Source: Agrobacterium pusense (GTDB taxonomy: Bacteria > Pseudomonadota > Alphaproteobacteria > Rhizobiales > Rhizobiaceae). Taken from it: a stretch of DNA of 64,000 nt. Position numbers and translations under genes: made by a program. A model generated the notes under the pieces. The model saw only the letters and a list, made by a program, of their open reading frames with translations. It was not told the DNA's origin and made no database searches. This document shows, one piece after another, positions 46,914 through 57,821 of the stretch. The stretch is from assembly GCF_900102105.1 (NCBI RefSeq), contig NZ_FNBB01000007.1, positions 1 through 64,000 of the forward strand. Direction: 5' to 3'. The first letter of the stretch is position 1, and each line of letters starts with the position of its first letter.

Positions 46914-48278
46914 TTATACGCCGAGAGATTTCAGTTTGCGATGCAGTGCAGAGCGTTCCATGCCGACAAATTCCGCCGTTCGCGAAATATTGCCCCCGAA
47001 TCGGTTGATCTGCGCCACCAGATAGTCTCGCTCGAACATTTCGCGAGCTTCGCGCAACGGCAGCGTCATGATGTGCTGATCGCCCTGAGCCGATATCTTC
47101 GGCAGCATGTCGCCGATATCGGACGGCAGCATGTCAGCAGAGATCGGGGCTTCACCGCCTTCGGGACGCGCCAGTATCATCAACCGCTCGATATTGTTGC
47201 GAAGCTGTCGAATGTTGCCCGGCCAGTCATGGGTCTGAAGAACGGCCATTGCGTCGTCGCCGATCTTGCGCGGACGGATGCCAGCCTGTTCGGAAATCTG
47301 CCGCATGAACATGTCGACGAGGAAGGGAATATCCTCACGTCGCTCGGACAGCGCCGGTACCTTCACCGGCACGACGGCGAGCCGGTGGTAGAGATCCTCA
47401 CGGAACTGGCCCTCGGCGATCAGGCTTTCGAGGTGATGGGCCGTCGACGAAATGATGCGCACATCAACCTTCACGCGCTTGCCGCCGCCCACACGCTCGA
47501 ATTGCTGATCGACAAGCACGCGGAGGATCTTGTTCTGGGTCTCGCGGGGCATCTCGCCCACTTCGTCGAGATAAAGAACGCCACGATGGGCTTCTTCCAG
47601 TGCGCCCACCTTCCGGGGCTGTCCAGGCAGGCCTTCGGTGCCGAAGAGTGCAATCTCCATGCGATCCGGCGTGATCGTCGCGGCGTTAAGGGCAACAAAG
47701 GGACCCGTCGCCCGAGACGACTTTTTGTGGATCATCCGCGCCACCAGTTCCTTGCCGGAACCTGACGGGCCGAGAATCATGATTCGGCTGTTGGTGGGCG
47801 CGACCCGGTCGATGGTCTGGCGCAGCTGCGATACCGCAAGTGACGCACCGACAAGTTCAACCGCATCCCCCGTGCGCTTCTTGAGCTCCTGAACCTCGCG
47901 CTTCAGCTTGGAGTTTTCCAGCGCGCGTTCGGCAATGAGAATAAGGCGGTCAGCCTTGAACGGCTTTTCGATGAAGTCGAAGGCGCCACGCTTGATGGCG
48001 TTGACGGCGGTTTCGATATTGCCGTGACCGGAAATCATGACGACCGGAATTTCGGGATGGCGGCTCTTGATCTCGTCCAGCAGCGCCAGACCATCGAGCT
48101 TCGAACCCTGCATCCAGATGTCGAGGAAGATCAGGCGCGGCACGCGTTCCGAAATGGCAGCCAGCGCGCTGTCGCTGTCGAACGCCATACGCGTTTCATG
48201 CCCCTCATCGGAGAGAATGCCCGCCACGATTTCGCGAATGTCCGCCTCGTCATCCACGACCAGAATATCAGACGCCAT
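46914..48278 (-). CDS. ntrX: Nitrogen-regulation response regulator NtrX
   Basis: A 454-residue response regulator. The receiver domain has Asp53 (RLIFLDIW). The AAA+ domain has Walker A GPSGSGKE and Walker B LYLDEVGEM. Where sigma54 activators have GAFTGA this protein reads GTEGLPGQPRKVGALEEA, so it may not activate sigma54 in the usual way; the same is known for other alphaproteobacterial NtrX. A Fis-type DNA-binding end (NISRTAEFVGMERSALHRKL) follows. It overlaps ntrY by 11 bases. Confidence 0.94.
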   Translation of the reverse strand: MASDILVVDDEADIREIVAGILSDEGHETRMAFDSDSALAAISERVPRLIFLDIWMQGSKLDGLALLDEIKSRHPEIPVVMISGHGNIETAVNAIKRGAFDFIEKPFKADRLILIAERALENSKLKREVQELKKRTGDAVELVGASLAVSQLRQTIDRVAPTNSRIMILGPSGSGKELVARMIHKKSSRATGPFVALNAATITPDRMEIALFGTEGLPGQPRKVGALEEAHRGVLYLDEVGEMPRETQNKILRVLVDQQFERVGGGKRVKVDVRIISSTAHHLESLIAEGQFREDLYHRLAVVPVKVPALSERREDIPFLVDMFMRQISEQAGIRPRKIGDDAMAVLQTHDWPGNIRQLRNNIERLMILARPEGGEAPISADMLPSDIGDMLPKISAQGDQHIMTLPLREAREMFERDYLVAQINRFGGNISRTAEFVGMERSALHRKLKSLGV

Positions 48279-50529
48279 ATGCTGCTTCCTTGTTATTTTC
48301 GCCGCCGACCGCCTCGATATAGGGCAGCAGCACTCTGATCATGGCGCCGTGGCCATGATCGAACTCCGGCGGGGCATCATGGAGTTCCAGATACCCGCCA
48401 TGCTCTTCGATGATCTTCTTGACGATGGCGAGGCCAAGGCCTGTGCCCTTATCCCGCATCGTCATATAGGGTTCGAGAATGCGGTGGCGATTTTCCACCG
48501 GCAAACCGCGGCCATTGTCGATGATGTCGGCCACAAAACGCGAGTTGGTCTCGTCGAAGGACGCGCGAACGAGGATCTTGCCCGGCCGCTTTTCGCCTTC
48601 CACCGCTTCGATGGCTTCCGTCGCATTCTTGATGAGGTTGCCAAAGGCCTGCCCCAGCATGCGGGCATCGAACATGCCCTCCAGCGGGGTGTCACCCAGC
48701 TCCGTCGTGAACTTGGTGTCCGCGGCGCTGATTTCCCGGAGAAACGCTGCGTCCTTCAGGATCGCCCGCAGGTCCGACTTTTCCTTCGTTGGCTTCGGCA
48801 TACGCGCAAAAGCGGAGAATTCATCCACCATGCGGCCGATATCGCCGACCTGCCGGACGATGGTGTCCGTACACTGGTCGAAGACGGCGCGGTCACTTTC
48901 GTCGATCTGCTTGCCGAAACGGCGCTTGATGCGCTCGGCGGAAAGCTGGATCGGCGTCAGCGGGTTCTTGATTTCGTGCGCGATACGCCGCGCGACATCC
49001 GACCACGCCGTCGAGCGTTGCGCGATGACGAGATCGGTGATGTCGTCGAGCGTGATGACGTAGCTGTCACGGCTGTCGCGGGCGTCTTCGCGCGTTACCT
49101 GTACATTCAGCGTTCGTTCCTTGCCACGCCGCATAATGTTGATCTGCTTGCGGAAGTTGCCGCGCGACCAGCTGTTGGCCTCGTTGACGACCTGTTCGAT
49201 CTCAGGCGCGATCTCGGAGAGTTGTGCGCCAATGAGCTGTTCCGACGTTTGTGCGAGGAACTCTTCGCCCGACGGATTGACGATGGTTATCCTGCGGTTT
49301 TCGTCAACGCCGATAACCGCGGCGGTCACGCCTGACAGCACGGCCTCGATGAAACGGCGGCGATCATCGATGTCGTCCTTGGCCTCGATGATCTGCTCCT
49401 GCTGGCTGCGCAGTTCCGACACCATCTTGTTGAAGGTGCGGGACAGGCGCCCGACGTCGCCATCGACGGCGCGAACTGGAACGAGGACATGCATGTTGCC
49501 GGTGGCAACGCTGTCTGCGGCGCTGATGAGAAGGCGGATCGGCCGCACGATACGGTCGGCCACCGCAATGGCCGTCCAGATTGCCGCGAGCAGCACTATC
49601 AGCGCAAAACCGAGATAGAGAATTGCGAAGGCGATCTGCAGCGGGGCGCGGCCTGCCTCCATGGCCTTGTATTCGGCGCGGTTCTCTTCCATCAGCCGCA
49701 TCGCGCCCATCACCTTGGGATCGACCGCACGCACCGTATAAAGGAATGTGCCGCTGATGCCTTCGAGCTTGATGATGGCGCCTACGAGGTTGGTAATACC
49801 GGGCGGGATCAGCGTCGGCTGGCCGGCGGCCGCCTTTTCGAGCGCGTCATGCGGTATCGCGGGAAGGGGCTTTTCCGTCTTGATGTCGGCCTGGGCGACG
49901 GCGTCGCCATCCTCCTGCACGAGAAACGCACCAAGAAGGCCGCGCCCTTTCGCCTGGCGGGTCATAAGATCAACGAATCCGGTGCGGTCGAGATAAAACA
50001 GGGCGCGGTTGCGGTCGAGGTCGGTCGCCATCGACAGGGTCTGCCCCTGGAGGTAACCGGCATTCTCCATCATGTATGCCTGGGCGATATTACTTGATGA
50101 ATCGACGATCGACTGGGTGCGCAGCGAAAACCAGCGATCGAGACCGACATTCAGCGTCAGGCTGGCGAAGATGGCGACGAGCACTGCGGGCGTGATCGCC
50201 ACGATGGAGAAAAGGACGACAATGCGCACGTGCAGACGCGCCGCCGCCCTGCCCTTTTTGCGCGCTTTCAGCAGCCGGTTGATTTCGCGACCGATCAGGA
50301 AGATCAGGCCGATCACGAAGATCGAGTTGATGACGACGGAAGCGATGACCACGTTCGATGTCGGCGCGATTGGCGTGACGCCCAGCAGCACGAAAAGCGT
50401 GATGATGGCGCACACGAGGGCCACGCCGGCGAGCACCAGCCCCGGCAGAGCGAAAGACATCCTGCGATCGGCGACCACCATGCCCGCTGCTTCGTCGGCA
50501 ACGGCGTTTTCGGCGGCGGGTTTCCGCAT
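48268..50529 (-). CDS. ntrY: Nitrogen-regulation sensor kinase NtrY
   Basis: A 753-residue membrane sensor kinase. It has two N-terminal helices and a third after ~60 residues, then a periplasmic sensor region, a helix and HAMP ([17 protein letters not shown]), a PAS domain and the kinase core ([41 protein letters not shown]). It pairs with NtrX in sensing nitrogen or redox state in alphaproteobacteria. It begins ~150 bases downstream of ntrC. Confidence 0.94.
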
Positions 50530-50679
50530 GCACTACTCCCAATCGCTGGCCAGCCAGCGCCACAGTCATGAAGTCAGGCGAGGTTCGCACATATGGGGCG
50601 AATCTCTGTCCTTCCTAGTGTTTTCCAAGCAACACAATGTGGCGAAAATGCAACGACAAATGCGGTCTTGTCAACATTC

Positions 50680-52131
50680 TCAGCTGGGGCGGGAGCTGCG
50701 ATAAACGGAAACACCCAGCTCGCGTATTTTCTTGCGCAGGGTATTTCGGTTCAGGCCGAGAAGATCGGCAGCCTTGATCTGGTTGCCGCGCGTGGCGGTC
50801 AACGCAGCCAGAATCAGCGGATACTCCAGTTCGCGCAGCACGCGGTCATAAAGGCCGGGCGGCGGAAGGCCATCGCCGAAGCTGGCGAAATAGTCCCGCA
50901 TGTTTTCCTCGACAGCCTGCGAGATGGTGAGTGAACCGGTGCGGACCGCCATCTTGTCGAGCGGGCTGTCGGGAACATCCGATTGCAGTTCCTGCTCGAT
51001 GATCTCGCGGGTGATGACTTCCTGCGGATAAAGCGCCATCAGTCGGCGGATCAGGTTTTCCAGCTCGCGCACGTTGCCCGGCCAGGCATAGGCCTTCATG
51101 ACTTCAAGAGCTTCGGTCTCGAAACGCTTGCCTTCCAAGCCTTCCTTCTCGCCCGTCTGGATGAAATGGCGCACCAGATCGGGAATATCCTCGGCGCGGT
51201 CACGCAGGGGTGGCAGGCGCAACGGCACCACGTTCAGGCGGTAATAGAGGTCCTCGCGGAAGAGGCCCTGATTGATCGACTGCTTCAGATCCTTGTTGGT
51301 TGCCGCGACGATACGGACATCGGTACGGATCGGCGTGCGTCCGCCGACCGTCGTATATTCACCCTGCTGCAATACGCGCAGCAGGCGCGTCTGGGCGTCC
51401 ATCGGCATGTCGCCGATTTCATCGAGGAAGAGCGTGCCGCCCTCGGCCTGTTCGAAACGCCCCGTGGAGCGGTTCTGAGCGCCGGTAAAGGCGCCCTTTT
51501 CATGGCCGAAGAGTTCGGATTCAATGAGGTCGCGCGGGATTGCCGCCATGTTGATGGCGACGAACGGACCGTTGCGGCGTTTGCCGTAATCATGCAGCGC
51601 GCGGGCCACCAGTTCCTTACCCGTGCCGGATTCGCCCGTTATCATCAGCGTCAGGTCGGTCTGCATCAGGCGGGCGAGAACCCGGTAGATTTCCTGCATT
51701 GCGGCGGAGCGACCGACGAGCGGCATGCCGTCCTGCATGTCGTCGTCCAGCTTCGCCGGCTTGCGCTTGGGCTCCGATAAAGCCCGGCCAATGATGGCGA
51801 TCAGTTCTGTCAGGTCGAAGGGCTTGGGCAGGTAATCGTAGGCGCCCTTTTCCGAGGCCTTGATGGCGGTCATGAAGGTGTTCTGAGCGCTCATGACGAG
51901 AACGGGAAGGTCCGGACGGGCTTTCTTGATGCGCGGCAGAAGGTCGAAGGCGTTCTCATCGGGCATGACGACGTCCGTGACGACAAGATCGCCCTCACCT
52001 GCCGAAACCCAGCGCCAGAGCGTTGCAGCATTGGAGGTGATGCGCACGTCGTAACCGGCGCGGCTCAGCGCCTGGTTGAGCACCGTGCGGATTGCGGCAT
52101 CATCATCGGCGACGAGGATCGTAGCTGTCAT
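50680..52131 (-). CDS. ntrC: Nitrogen-regulation response regulator NtrC
   Basis: A 483-residue sigma54 activator. Receiver Asp53 ([10 protein letters not shown]), AAA+ domain with Walker A GESGTGKE, the complete GAFTGA loop in [12 protein letters not shown], and Walker [11 protein letters not shown]. The C-terminal Fis-type helix-turn-helix ([19 protein letters not shown]) binds enhancers. Unlike NtrX all activation motifs are present. Its start overlaps the ntrB stop by four bases. Confidence 0.96.
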   Translation of the reverse strand: MTATILVADDDAAIRTVLNQALSRAGYDVRITSNAATLWRWVSAGEGDLVVTDVVMPDENAFDLLPRIKKARPDLPVLVMSAQNTFMTAIKASEKGAYDYLPKPFDLTELIAIIGRALSEPKRKPAKLDDDMQDGMPLVGRSAAMQEIYRVLARLMQTDLTLMITGESGTGKELVARALHDYGKRRNGPFVAINMAAIPRDLIESELFGHEKGAFTGAQNRSTGRFEQAEGGTLFLDEIGDMPMDAQTRLLRVLQQGEYTTVGGRTPIRTDVRIVAATNKDLKQSINQGLFREDLYYRLNVVPLRLPPLRDRAEDIPDLVRHFIQTGEKEGLEGKRFETEALEVMKAYAWPGNVRELENLIRRLMALYPQEVITREIIEQELQSDVPDSPLDKMAVRTGSLTISQAVEENMRDYFASFGDGLPPPGLYDRVLRELEYPLILAALTATRGNQIKAADLLGLNRNTLRKKIRELGVSVYRSSRPS

Positions 52132-53276
52132 TGGTCATTCCCTGTCGTGTTCGGCAAAGTGCTGTCGTCGAGCGCCACTTCCGGCGAGACGGGCATCAAT
52201 ACGCGGAAAGTCGTGCGGTGGTTCTGGCTGTCGCATTCGACAATGCCGCCATGGGCGCCGATCAGCTTGGCGACAAGCGCCAGGCCGAGGCCCGAACCAT
52301 TCGTCTTGGTGGTGATGAACGGATCGAAAAGATGCGGCAAGAGATCGGCGGGTACGCCCGGGCCATTGTCATGCACGCAGAATTCCAGCGGGAGCGAGAT
52401 GCGCTCCCGGCTGCCGGCAACCGATAGTCGGATCCCGGGACGATAGGCGGTCGTCAGCACGATCTCGCCATCCGACTGATTGGCCACCGCTTCGGCCGCA
52501 TTCTTGACCAGGTTGAGGAAGACCTGCACCAGCTGGTCGCGGTTTGCGTAGACCGGCGGCAGCGACGGGTCGTAATTCTCCGATATCTTGATGTTGCGGG
52601 CGAAACCGGCCTTGGCGATCGCCTTTACATGATCGAGAACCGAATGGATGTTGACCGGCACGCGATCCACCGGCCGCTCGTCGGAAAACACCTCCATACG
52701 GTCGACCAGCGAAACGATGCGATCCGTCTCGTCGCAGATCAGCCGGGTCAGCGCCCGGTCCTCATCCGCAACCGAGGTCTCCAGAAGCTGGGCCGCGCCG
52801 CGAATGCCCGACAGAGGGTTCTTGATCTCATGCGCGAGCATGGAGGCAAGACCGGTGACGGAGCGGGCAGCAGCGCGATGGGTCAGCTGCCGGTCGATCT
52901 TGTCGGCCATAGACCGTTCCTGAAAGACGACGACGACCGATCCAGGCTCGCTGACGACGGGCGCGACATAAAGATCGACCAGCTTGTCCTGGCCGAGACG
53001 CGGCGAGCTCAGATCAACGCGATATTCATTGACCGGCGCGCGGCGCTCCCGCACCTGATCGATCAGGGCAAGCAGCGGGCTGCCGAAGGGGATGAAAGTG
53101 GAAACCCTATAGCGCGCTAGGTGGGAGGCGCTGGCGCCGAAAAAGGCTTCGGCTTCCCAGTTGGCGAAGGCAATAAAACCTTCGGCATCCACCAGAATGA
53201 CGGGATTCTGCACCGCGTTCAGAACCGCCATGGCGAGCGGGTTCGCATCTGCAGGGCTGTGTTTATCAGCGCTCAT
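52128..53276 (-). CDS. ntrB: Nitrogen-regulation sensor kinase NtrB
   Basis: A 382-residue soluble kinase/phosphatase controlling NtrC in response to PII. A PAS domain covers residues ~15-120 and the phosphoacceptor is His149 ([20 protein letters not shown]), followed by ATP-binding boxes ([29 protein letters not shown]). I start at 53276 because its ATG overlaps the dusB stop in the four-base ATGA; the longer frame starts inside dusB. No membrane segment is present. Confidence 0.95.
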   Translation of the reverse strand: MSADKHSPADANPLAMAVLNAVQNPVILVDAEGFIAFANWEAEAFFGASASHLARYRVSTFIPFGSPLLALIDQVRERRAPVNEYRVDLSSPRLGQDKLVDLYVAPVVSEPGSVVVVFQERSMADKIDRQLTHRAAARSVTGLASMLAHEIKNPLSGIRGAAQLLETSVADEDRALTRLICDETDRIVSLVDRMEVFSDERPVDRVPVNIHSVLDHVKAIAKAGFARNIKISENYDPSLPPVYANRDQLVQVFLNLVKNAAEAVANQSDGEIVLTTAYRPGIRLSVAGSRERISLPLEFCVHDNGPGVPADLLPHLFDPFITTKTNGSGLGLALVAKLIGAHGGIVECDSQNHRTTFRVLMPVSPEVALDDSTLPNTTGNDQ

Positions 53277-54289
53277 GCGGCCTTCCTTGCGGCATCTTCG
53301 CTCGCATTTTCGCAAAGGGCGGAACGCAGCAGGTCTGCCACCTCCCCCGTCTCGCGCGATGTCATGATTTTTGCCTTTTCGGTCGTGGCGATACCTGGCG
53401 CGAAACGGTCGAGATACCAGCCGAGATGTTTGCGGGCATGCCGGAGGCCGGCTTCCCTTCCGTAAAATTCCAGCATCATCTCATAATGTTCGACGGCGAT
53501 GGCGGGGATATCCTCTCGATGCGGCGCTGCATGCCCCGCGAGCACCGCCGGCAACCACGGCTGCCCCTGTGCGCCGCGACCGACCATGACGGCGTCCGCA
53601 CCCGACCGCCGCAGAATTTCGCGTGCATCTTCCGCCGTCTCGACGTCACCATTGGCGATCAGCGGCACGGAGATCACCTCACGCACGGCGCGGATGGCAT
53701 CCCAATCCGCCCGACCCTCGTAAAACTGCATGCGGGTACGACCGTGAATGGTAATAAGGCGAACGCCTGCTGCTTCGGCGCGCCGAGCTATATCAGGTGC
53801 GTTAATGCTGTTTTCATCCCAGCCGAGCCGCATCTTCAAGGTCACCGGCACATCGACCGCATTGACAGTCGCCTCGATCAGCGAAAGCGCGTGATCGGGA
53901 TCCCGCATCAGCGCCGAGCCTGAATAACCGCCCGTCACCTTCTTGGCAGGACAGCCCATATTGATATCGATGATACCGGCGCCATTGCCAGCAGCGATCT
54001 TCGCCGCCTCGGCCATGAAATGCGCCTCGCGCCCCGCAAGCTGCACCATGTGCGGAACCATGCCTGCATTTTTCAGCCGCGCCCAGGATTCCCCGCGATT
54101 GGCAACAAGCTCCCGGCTTGCCACCATTTCCGTCACCACGAGGCCCGCTCCGTAACGCCAGGCGAGCTGTCGGAACGGCAGATCCGTCACGCCCGACATG
54201 GGCGCCAGCACAGCCCGATTACGGATCGTGACTGAGCCGATGCTGAACGGTTCTGACAACTCCGGAAGGGCCAAATGATGATCTTTCAT
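53273..54289 (-). CDS. dusB: tRNA-dihydrouridine synthase DusB (NifR3-type)
   Basis: A 338-residue FMN enzyme reducing uridine 17 in the tRNA D-loop. The opening [20 protein letters not shown] and the catalytic [19 protein letters not shown] are DusB-type. It heads the operon dusB-ntrB-ntrC, the classic nifR3-ntrBC unit of Rhizobiaceae and Rhodobacter. A second Dus enzyme (dusA) lies at 24747. Confidence 0.94.
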   Translation of the reverse strand: MKDHHLALPELSEPFSIGSVTIRNRAVLAPMSGVTDLPFRQLAWRYGAGLVVTEMVASRELVANRGESWARLKNAGMVPHMVQLAGREAHFMAEAAKIAAGNGAGIIDINMGCPAKKVTGGYSGSALMRDPDHALSLIEATVNAVDVPVTLKMRLGWDENSINAPDIARRAEAAGVRLITIHGRTRMQFYEGRADWDAIRAVREVISVPLIANGDVETAEDAREILRRSGADAVMVGRGAQGQPWLPAVLAGHAAPHREDIPAIAVEHYEMMLEFYGREAGLRHARKHLGWYLDRFAPGIATTEKAKIMTSRETGEVADLLRSALCENASEDAARKAA

Positions 54290-54564
54290 GCAGAAGGGTT
54301 ATTTGCATTATTTTTAGACAGTGTTTGCGCAGTTGCCAAGCACTTTTAGAAGGTTGCACCTTTTATTTGCTGAGCGGCTGCCTGCCTGTTTTGCTGTCGG
54401 CGGCAAATTGTGCAGCTTCGAAAGCGCAGCAACGTCATCTCCTGCGCTTTGCGGGGCTGATGCCCGCCTTATCGGGCTGGCCATCCGGGTTTTGAAACGC
54501 TAGAGCATGACTGTCAACCACGAAGGGTTGCACGCAAAGCATACGACCAATGCAGGAACGTACT

Positions 54565-55752
54565 ATGAAACTCGGCATCGTCATCGTGGCCGCGGGACGC
54601 GGGGAAAGAGCCGGCTCTCCCGAGGAGGGTCCGAAACAATATCGTCCGATCGGCGGCAAGGCTGTGATCGAGCACACTTTGTCGACGTTCCTCCAGTGGA
54701 AGAACGCTTCCCATATCGTCGTCGTGCACCATGCGGACGATACGGCGCTGCTCACTCCGGTTCTCCAGCGACTTGATGCCGGGGAGCGCGTCACCACGGT
54801 TATTGGCGGCGTGACACGGCAGCAGTCTGTTCTGGCAGGGCTGGAGGCGCTTTCCCGCCATGGCCTGAGCCACGTAATGATCCACGACGCGGTGCGGCCT
54901 TTCGTTTCCGTCGATATGCTTGAACGTATTGTCACCCTGCACCGGGAGGGTGCGGGCGGTGTTCTACCCGCCCTGCCCGTCACTGACACGCTGAAACGCG
55001 GCGCGGGCAATCGTGTCACCGACACGGTTTCGAGACAGGGCCTTTATGCCGCACAGACCCCACAGAGTTTCGACTATGACGACATCCTCGCCGCGCATCG
55101 CGCTGCTGCCGCCTCGGGAAAATCGGATTTTACCGATGACGCGTCGATTGCCGAATGGGCGGGTCTGGCAGTAACATTGACCGAAGGTTCGGTCGATAAT
55201 GTGAAACTCACTCTCAAGCGGGATATCGCCATGGCCGATGAAAAGCTCTCTCCTGCAATGCCGGACGTGCGCACCGGGAACGGCTACGACGTACACCAGC
55301 TGGAGGCCGGCGAAGGCGTGACGCTGTGCGGCATATTCATCGAGCATGATCAGAAGCTCAAAGGTCATTCGGATGCGGACGTTGCGCTGCATGCGCTGAC
55401 GGATGCCTTGCTGGCGACCTGCGGCGCCGGCGACATCGGTGACCATTTCCCTCCTTCCGATCCGCAATGGAAAGGAGCTCCTTCCCGCATATTTCTGGAG
55501 CACGCGGCGAAAGTGGTGCGCGACAATGGCGGCACGATCATGAATGCCGATGTCTCGCTGATCGCCGAAGCGCCGCGCATCGGGCCGCATCGGCAGGCCA
55601 TGCGGGAAGCGCTCTCCGACATGCTCGGCATCTCGCTGGAGCGTTGCTCGGTGAAGGCGACGACCAATGAAACCATCGGCTTCGTTGGTCGCAGGGAGGG
55701 GATTGCAGCAATCGCCACCGCCACGGTCGTTTACAAGGGCAGACCGCTATGA
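54565..55752 (+). CDS. ispDF: Bifunctional IspD/IspF enzyme of isoprenoid synthesis
   Basis: A 395-residue fusion catalysing two steps of the MEP pathway: 2-C-methyl-D-erythritol 4-phosphate cytidylyltransferase (residues ~1-225, [20 protein letters not shown]) and MECDP-synthase (from ~235, [15 protein letters not shown] with the metal-binding DxH, and [16 protein letters not shown]). Such fusions are characteristic of many alphaproteobacteria. I start at 54565 where gcagga lies at a good distance; 54550 is possible. The pncC ATG overlaps its stop. Confidence 0.95.
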   Translation: MKLGIVIVAAGRGERAGSPEEGPKQYRPIGGKAVIEHTLSTFLQWKNASHIVVVHHADDTALLTPVLQRLDAGERVTTVIGGVTRQQSVLAGLEALSRHGLSHVMIHDAVRPFVSVDMLERIVTLHREGAGGVLPALPVTDTLKRGAGNRVTDTVSRQGLYAAQTPQSFDYDDILAAHRAAAASGKSDFTDDASIAEWAGLAVTLTEGSVDNVKLTLKRDIAMADEKLSPAMPDVRTGNGYDVHQLEAGEGVTLCGIFIEHDQKLKGHSDADVALHALTDALLATCGAGDIGDHFPPSDPQWKGAPSRIFLEHAAKVVRDNGGTIMNADVSLIAEAPRIGPHRQAMREALSDMLGISLERCSVKATTNETIGFVGRREGIAAIATATVVYKGRPL

Positions 55753-56258
55753 GCCTGTTTCCAGCGGATATTGAAGGGCTCGCACGGCAGATCATTGCTG
55801 ATTTTGCAGCAGACGGTCTCATGGTCTCGACCGCGGAAAGCTGCACGGGCGGCCTGATCGCGGGTGCGTTGACGGAGATTTCGGGCTCCTCTGCGGTGGT
55901 CGACCGCGGTTTTGTCACCTATACGAACGAGGCCAAGATGGACATGCTTGGCGTTGGCGCTGAAACGCTGACGGGCTTTGGCGCGGTCTCGCGGCAAACC
56001 GCACTGCAGATGGCGCACGGCGCCCTGTTCCGGTCACGCGCCGATTTCGCGGTTGCCGTTACCGGCATTGCCGGTCCGGGGGGTGGATCCGCCGAAAAGC
56101 CGGTGGGTCTCGTTCATCTGGCCGCCAAGGCCCGTCACGGCCGGAGCCTGCATCAGGAAATGCGTTATGGCGAGATCGGCCGTACGGACATCCGTCTTGC
56201 AACGGTCAGGACGGCGCTCGAGATGCTGATCGCCCTCCGTCAGGCGGGATTGGTGTAG
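55749..56258 (+). CDS. pncC: Nicotinamide-nucleotide amidase (CinA C-terminal family)
   Basis: A 169-residue single-domain CinA_C protein that removes the amide from NMN. The signature [21 protein letters not shown], then [21 protein letters not shown] is the nucleotide-binding part. The N-terminal pyrophosphatase half of full CinA is missing as usual in alphaproteobacteria. It overlaps ispDF by four bases and overlaps the convergent RatA-like gene by 19 bases. Confidence 0.92.
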   Translation: MSLFPADIEGLARQIIADFAADGLMVSTAESCTGGLIAGALTEISGSSAVVDRGFVTYTNEAKMDMLGVGAETLTGFGAVSRQTALQMAHGALFRSRADFAVAVTGIAGPGGGSAEKPVGLVHLAAKARHGRSLHQEMRYGEIGRTDIRLATVRTALEMLIALRQAGLV

Positions 56259-56692
56259 ATCTTATCGGCGCGGGTCTCGAAAGCTTCTGCGAACATGCGG
56301 AAGGCACGGTCGAACATGGACCCCATGACTGCGCCCAAGAGGCGGTTCTTGAACTCGTATTCGATGAAGAAATGCACGTTGGAGCCGCCCTCGGCAGCAT
56401 CGAAACGCCAGCGATTGTCGAGATATTTGAACGGCCCGTCGATATATTTGACGTCGATTGCCCGTTCCGCGGGATTGAGCAGAACCTGCGTGGTGAAGGT
56501 CTCGCGAATGGCCTTGTAACCCACGGTCATATCCGCCACCAGCAGCGTCTTGCCATCGCGCTCCTTGCGGGAGCGCACGGTAAGTGCTTCGCATAAGGGC
56601 AGGAACTGCGGATACTTCTCCACATCGGCGACGAGGTCGTACATGCGGTCCGGCGAGTGTTTTACAAAACGATGCGTTTCGAACTTGGGCAT
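56240..56692 (-). CDS. RatA/Coq10-type START-domain protein
   Basis: A 150-residue lipid-binding-fold protein. Signature HRFVKHSPDRMYDLVADVEKYPQFLPLCEAL is the ubiquinone-binding Coq10/RatA family opening. Family members are annotated as toxins in E. coli, but in alphaproteobacteria the Coq10 role in quinone handling is the more natural guess. It lies tail-to-tail with pncC, overlapping 19 bases. Confidence 0.88.
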   Translation of the reverse strand: MPKFETHRFVKHSPDRMYDLVADVEKYPQFLPLCEALTVRSRKERDGKTLLVADMTVGYKAIRETFTTQVLLNPAERAIDVKYIDGPFKYLDNRWRFDAAEGGSNVHFFIEYEFKNRLLGAVMGSMFDRAFRMFAEAFETRADKIYTNPA

Positions 56693-56701
56693 GAGCGGCA
56701 G

Positions 56702-57271
56702 TTAATCCTCGATGTGCAGAAGATCAAGAAGGCGGCGGAGTTGTTTTCGGCTTTTCAGCTGCCATACCGGCACATCCGGCCCATAGAGGTCGAAATTCTG
56801 CTCGAAAAGTGGTGCGTGTCGCCGCTCGAAATTCCAGATATAGCGCAGGAATTCGCGGTCCAGTCGCTCAGGGCAGCCCTGCGCCATTTCCGGTCGCGCC
56901 TTGCCGTAGCCTTTCACGATTCGGCTGGTGGCACCCCAGAGACAGAGCCAGCGCGGCATGCGAACCCAGATCACGATATCGGTTCTCGGCAGACGCAGAT
57001 CAAACGACGAGGGATTGCTGCCATCCATCAACCACCGCTCGCCCGCAACGAAGTCCGCGATCCTTTCACGCTGTTCCGCACGCGGGCGCAGTTGCCAGCC
57101 CGGCAGCCAGAAAATTTCCCGGTCCATCGAGATATATTCCAGTCCAAAGCGCCGCACGAGCTTGCGCGAGAGCGTGGACTTGCCGCCGCCGGAACAGCCG
57201 ACGATCATGATGCGTTGCGCGCCAGCGATGATGGCGGCCGCATCATCCGCCTTTTCGAGGTAGTTCGGCAT
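56702..57271 (-). CDS. P-loop nucleoside kinase-like protein
   Basis: A 189-residue P-loop NTPase (IMIVGCSGGGKSTLSRKLV) resembling adenylate-kinase-like DNA topology modulation kinases (FlaR/AdK family), with a later SMDREIFWLPGWQLRPR and arginine-rich lid (RIVKGYGKARPEM). The substrate is unknown. It ends nine bases before the RatA-like gene on the same strand, so they may share a transcript. Confidence 0.78.
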   Translation of the reverse strand: MPNYLEKADDAAAIIAGAQRIMIVGCSGGGKSTLSRKLVRRFGLEYISMDREIFWLPGWQLRPRAEQRERIADFVAGERWLMDGSNPSSFDLRLPRTDIVIWVRMPRWLCLWGATSRIVKGYGKARPEMAQGCPERLDREFLRYIWNFERRHAPLFEQNFDLYGPDVPVWQLKSRKQLRRLLDLLHIED

Positions 57272-57520
57272 ATTCTGAGCCCCATTCGAGCGCTGCGCGT
57301 CCCTCTACCGTCTGGCGATCGCTTTCAATCGATATCCGGGCGGCGCATGGCAGTTACGGAAAATTGACTATTGCAACCCCTTGCGGGGGATTGCTATTTA
57401 TTTGCGACTAATATTACACCCATTGGATGCAACGGCGCTGGAAGCTCCCTATTTCGCCCAGCCTATTCATCCTTGGGTTCAGACCCGATACATAACCGCT
57501 TTGAGCCACTGAGTGAGCCG

Positions 57521-57697
57521 ATGGACGATTTTTCCAACATCATCAACCTTCTCGAATCCGCCAAACAGCTTGCATCGATGAACGGCATGCCTGTGCTCGC
57601 CTATCTGATCGACGTCGCCAAATGCGAGGCGAGAGAAAACAAGCCGGTTCTGCGCAAGCGCAAGCGCGGCGAATCGACCGCCAAGGAAGACTGTTAA
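57521..57697 (+). CDS. Small protein, 58 residues, unknown
   Basis: The chosen ATG at 57521 gives MDDFSNIINLLESAKQL, an amphipathic helix, then GMPVLAYLIDVAKCEARENK and a basic tail (PVLRKRKRGESTAKED). The longer frame from 57371 reads as non-protein sequence before this. It is followed by a terminator. The short helical/basic character fits rhizobial small proteins of unknown function. Confidence 0.55.
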   Translation: MDDFSNIINLLESAKQLASMNGMPVLAYLIDVAKCEARENKPVLRKRKRGESTAKEDC

Positions 57698-57770
57698 TTG
57701 CCGGCGTCTGGCCGACCGATAAAGCCGGCTGGCCCAATCTTCAAGACAATGTCATAATCACCAATGAAAC

Positions 57771-57798
57771 CGGCCGCTTTTCCAGGCGGCCGTTTCTT
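57771..57798 (+). terminator. Rho-independent terminator before the AraC gene
   Basis: The stem cggccgc / gcggccg (57771-57777, 57786-57792) with loop ttttccag is followed by tttctttg. It ends the small gene at 57521-57697 and means the AraC gene cannot start in the TTG that overlaps it. Confidence 0.8.
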
Positions 57799-57821
57799 TG
57801 CCCAATGGAAACGACAGCGTC

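Noticed and set aside
46011-47765. 584-residue plus-strand frame opposite trkA and ntrX
   Set aside because: It spans two well-identified genes on the other strand and has no domain; an antisense open frame.
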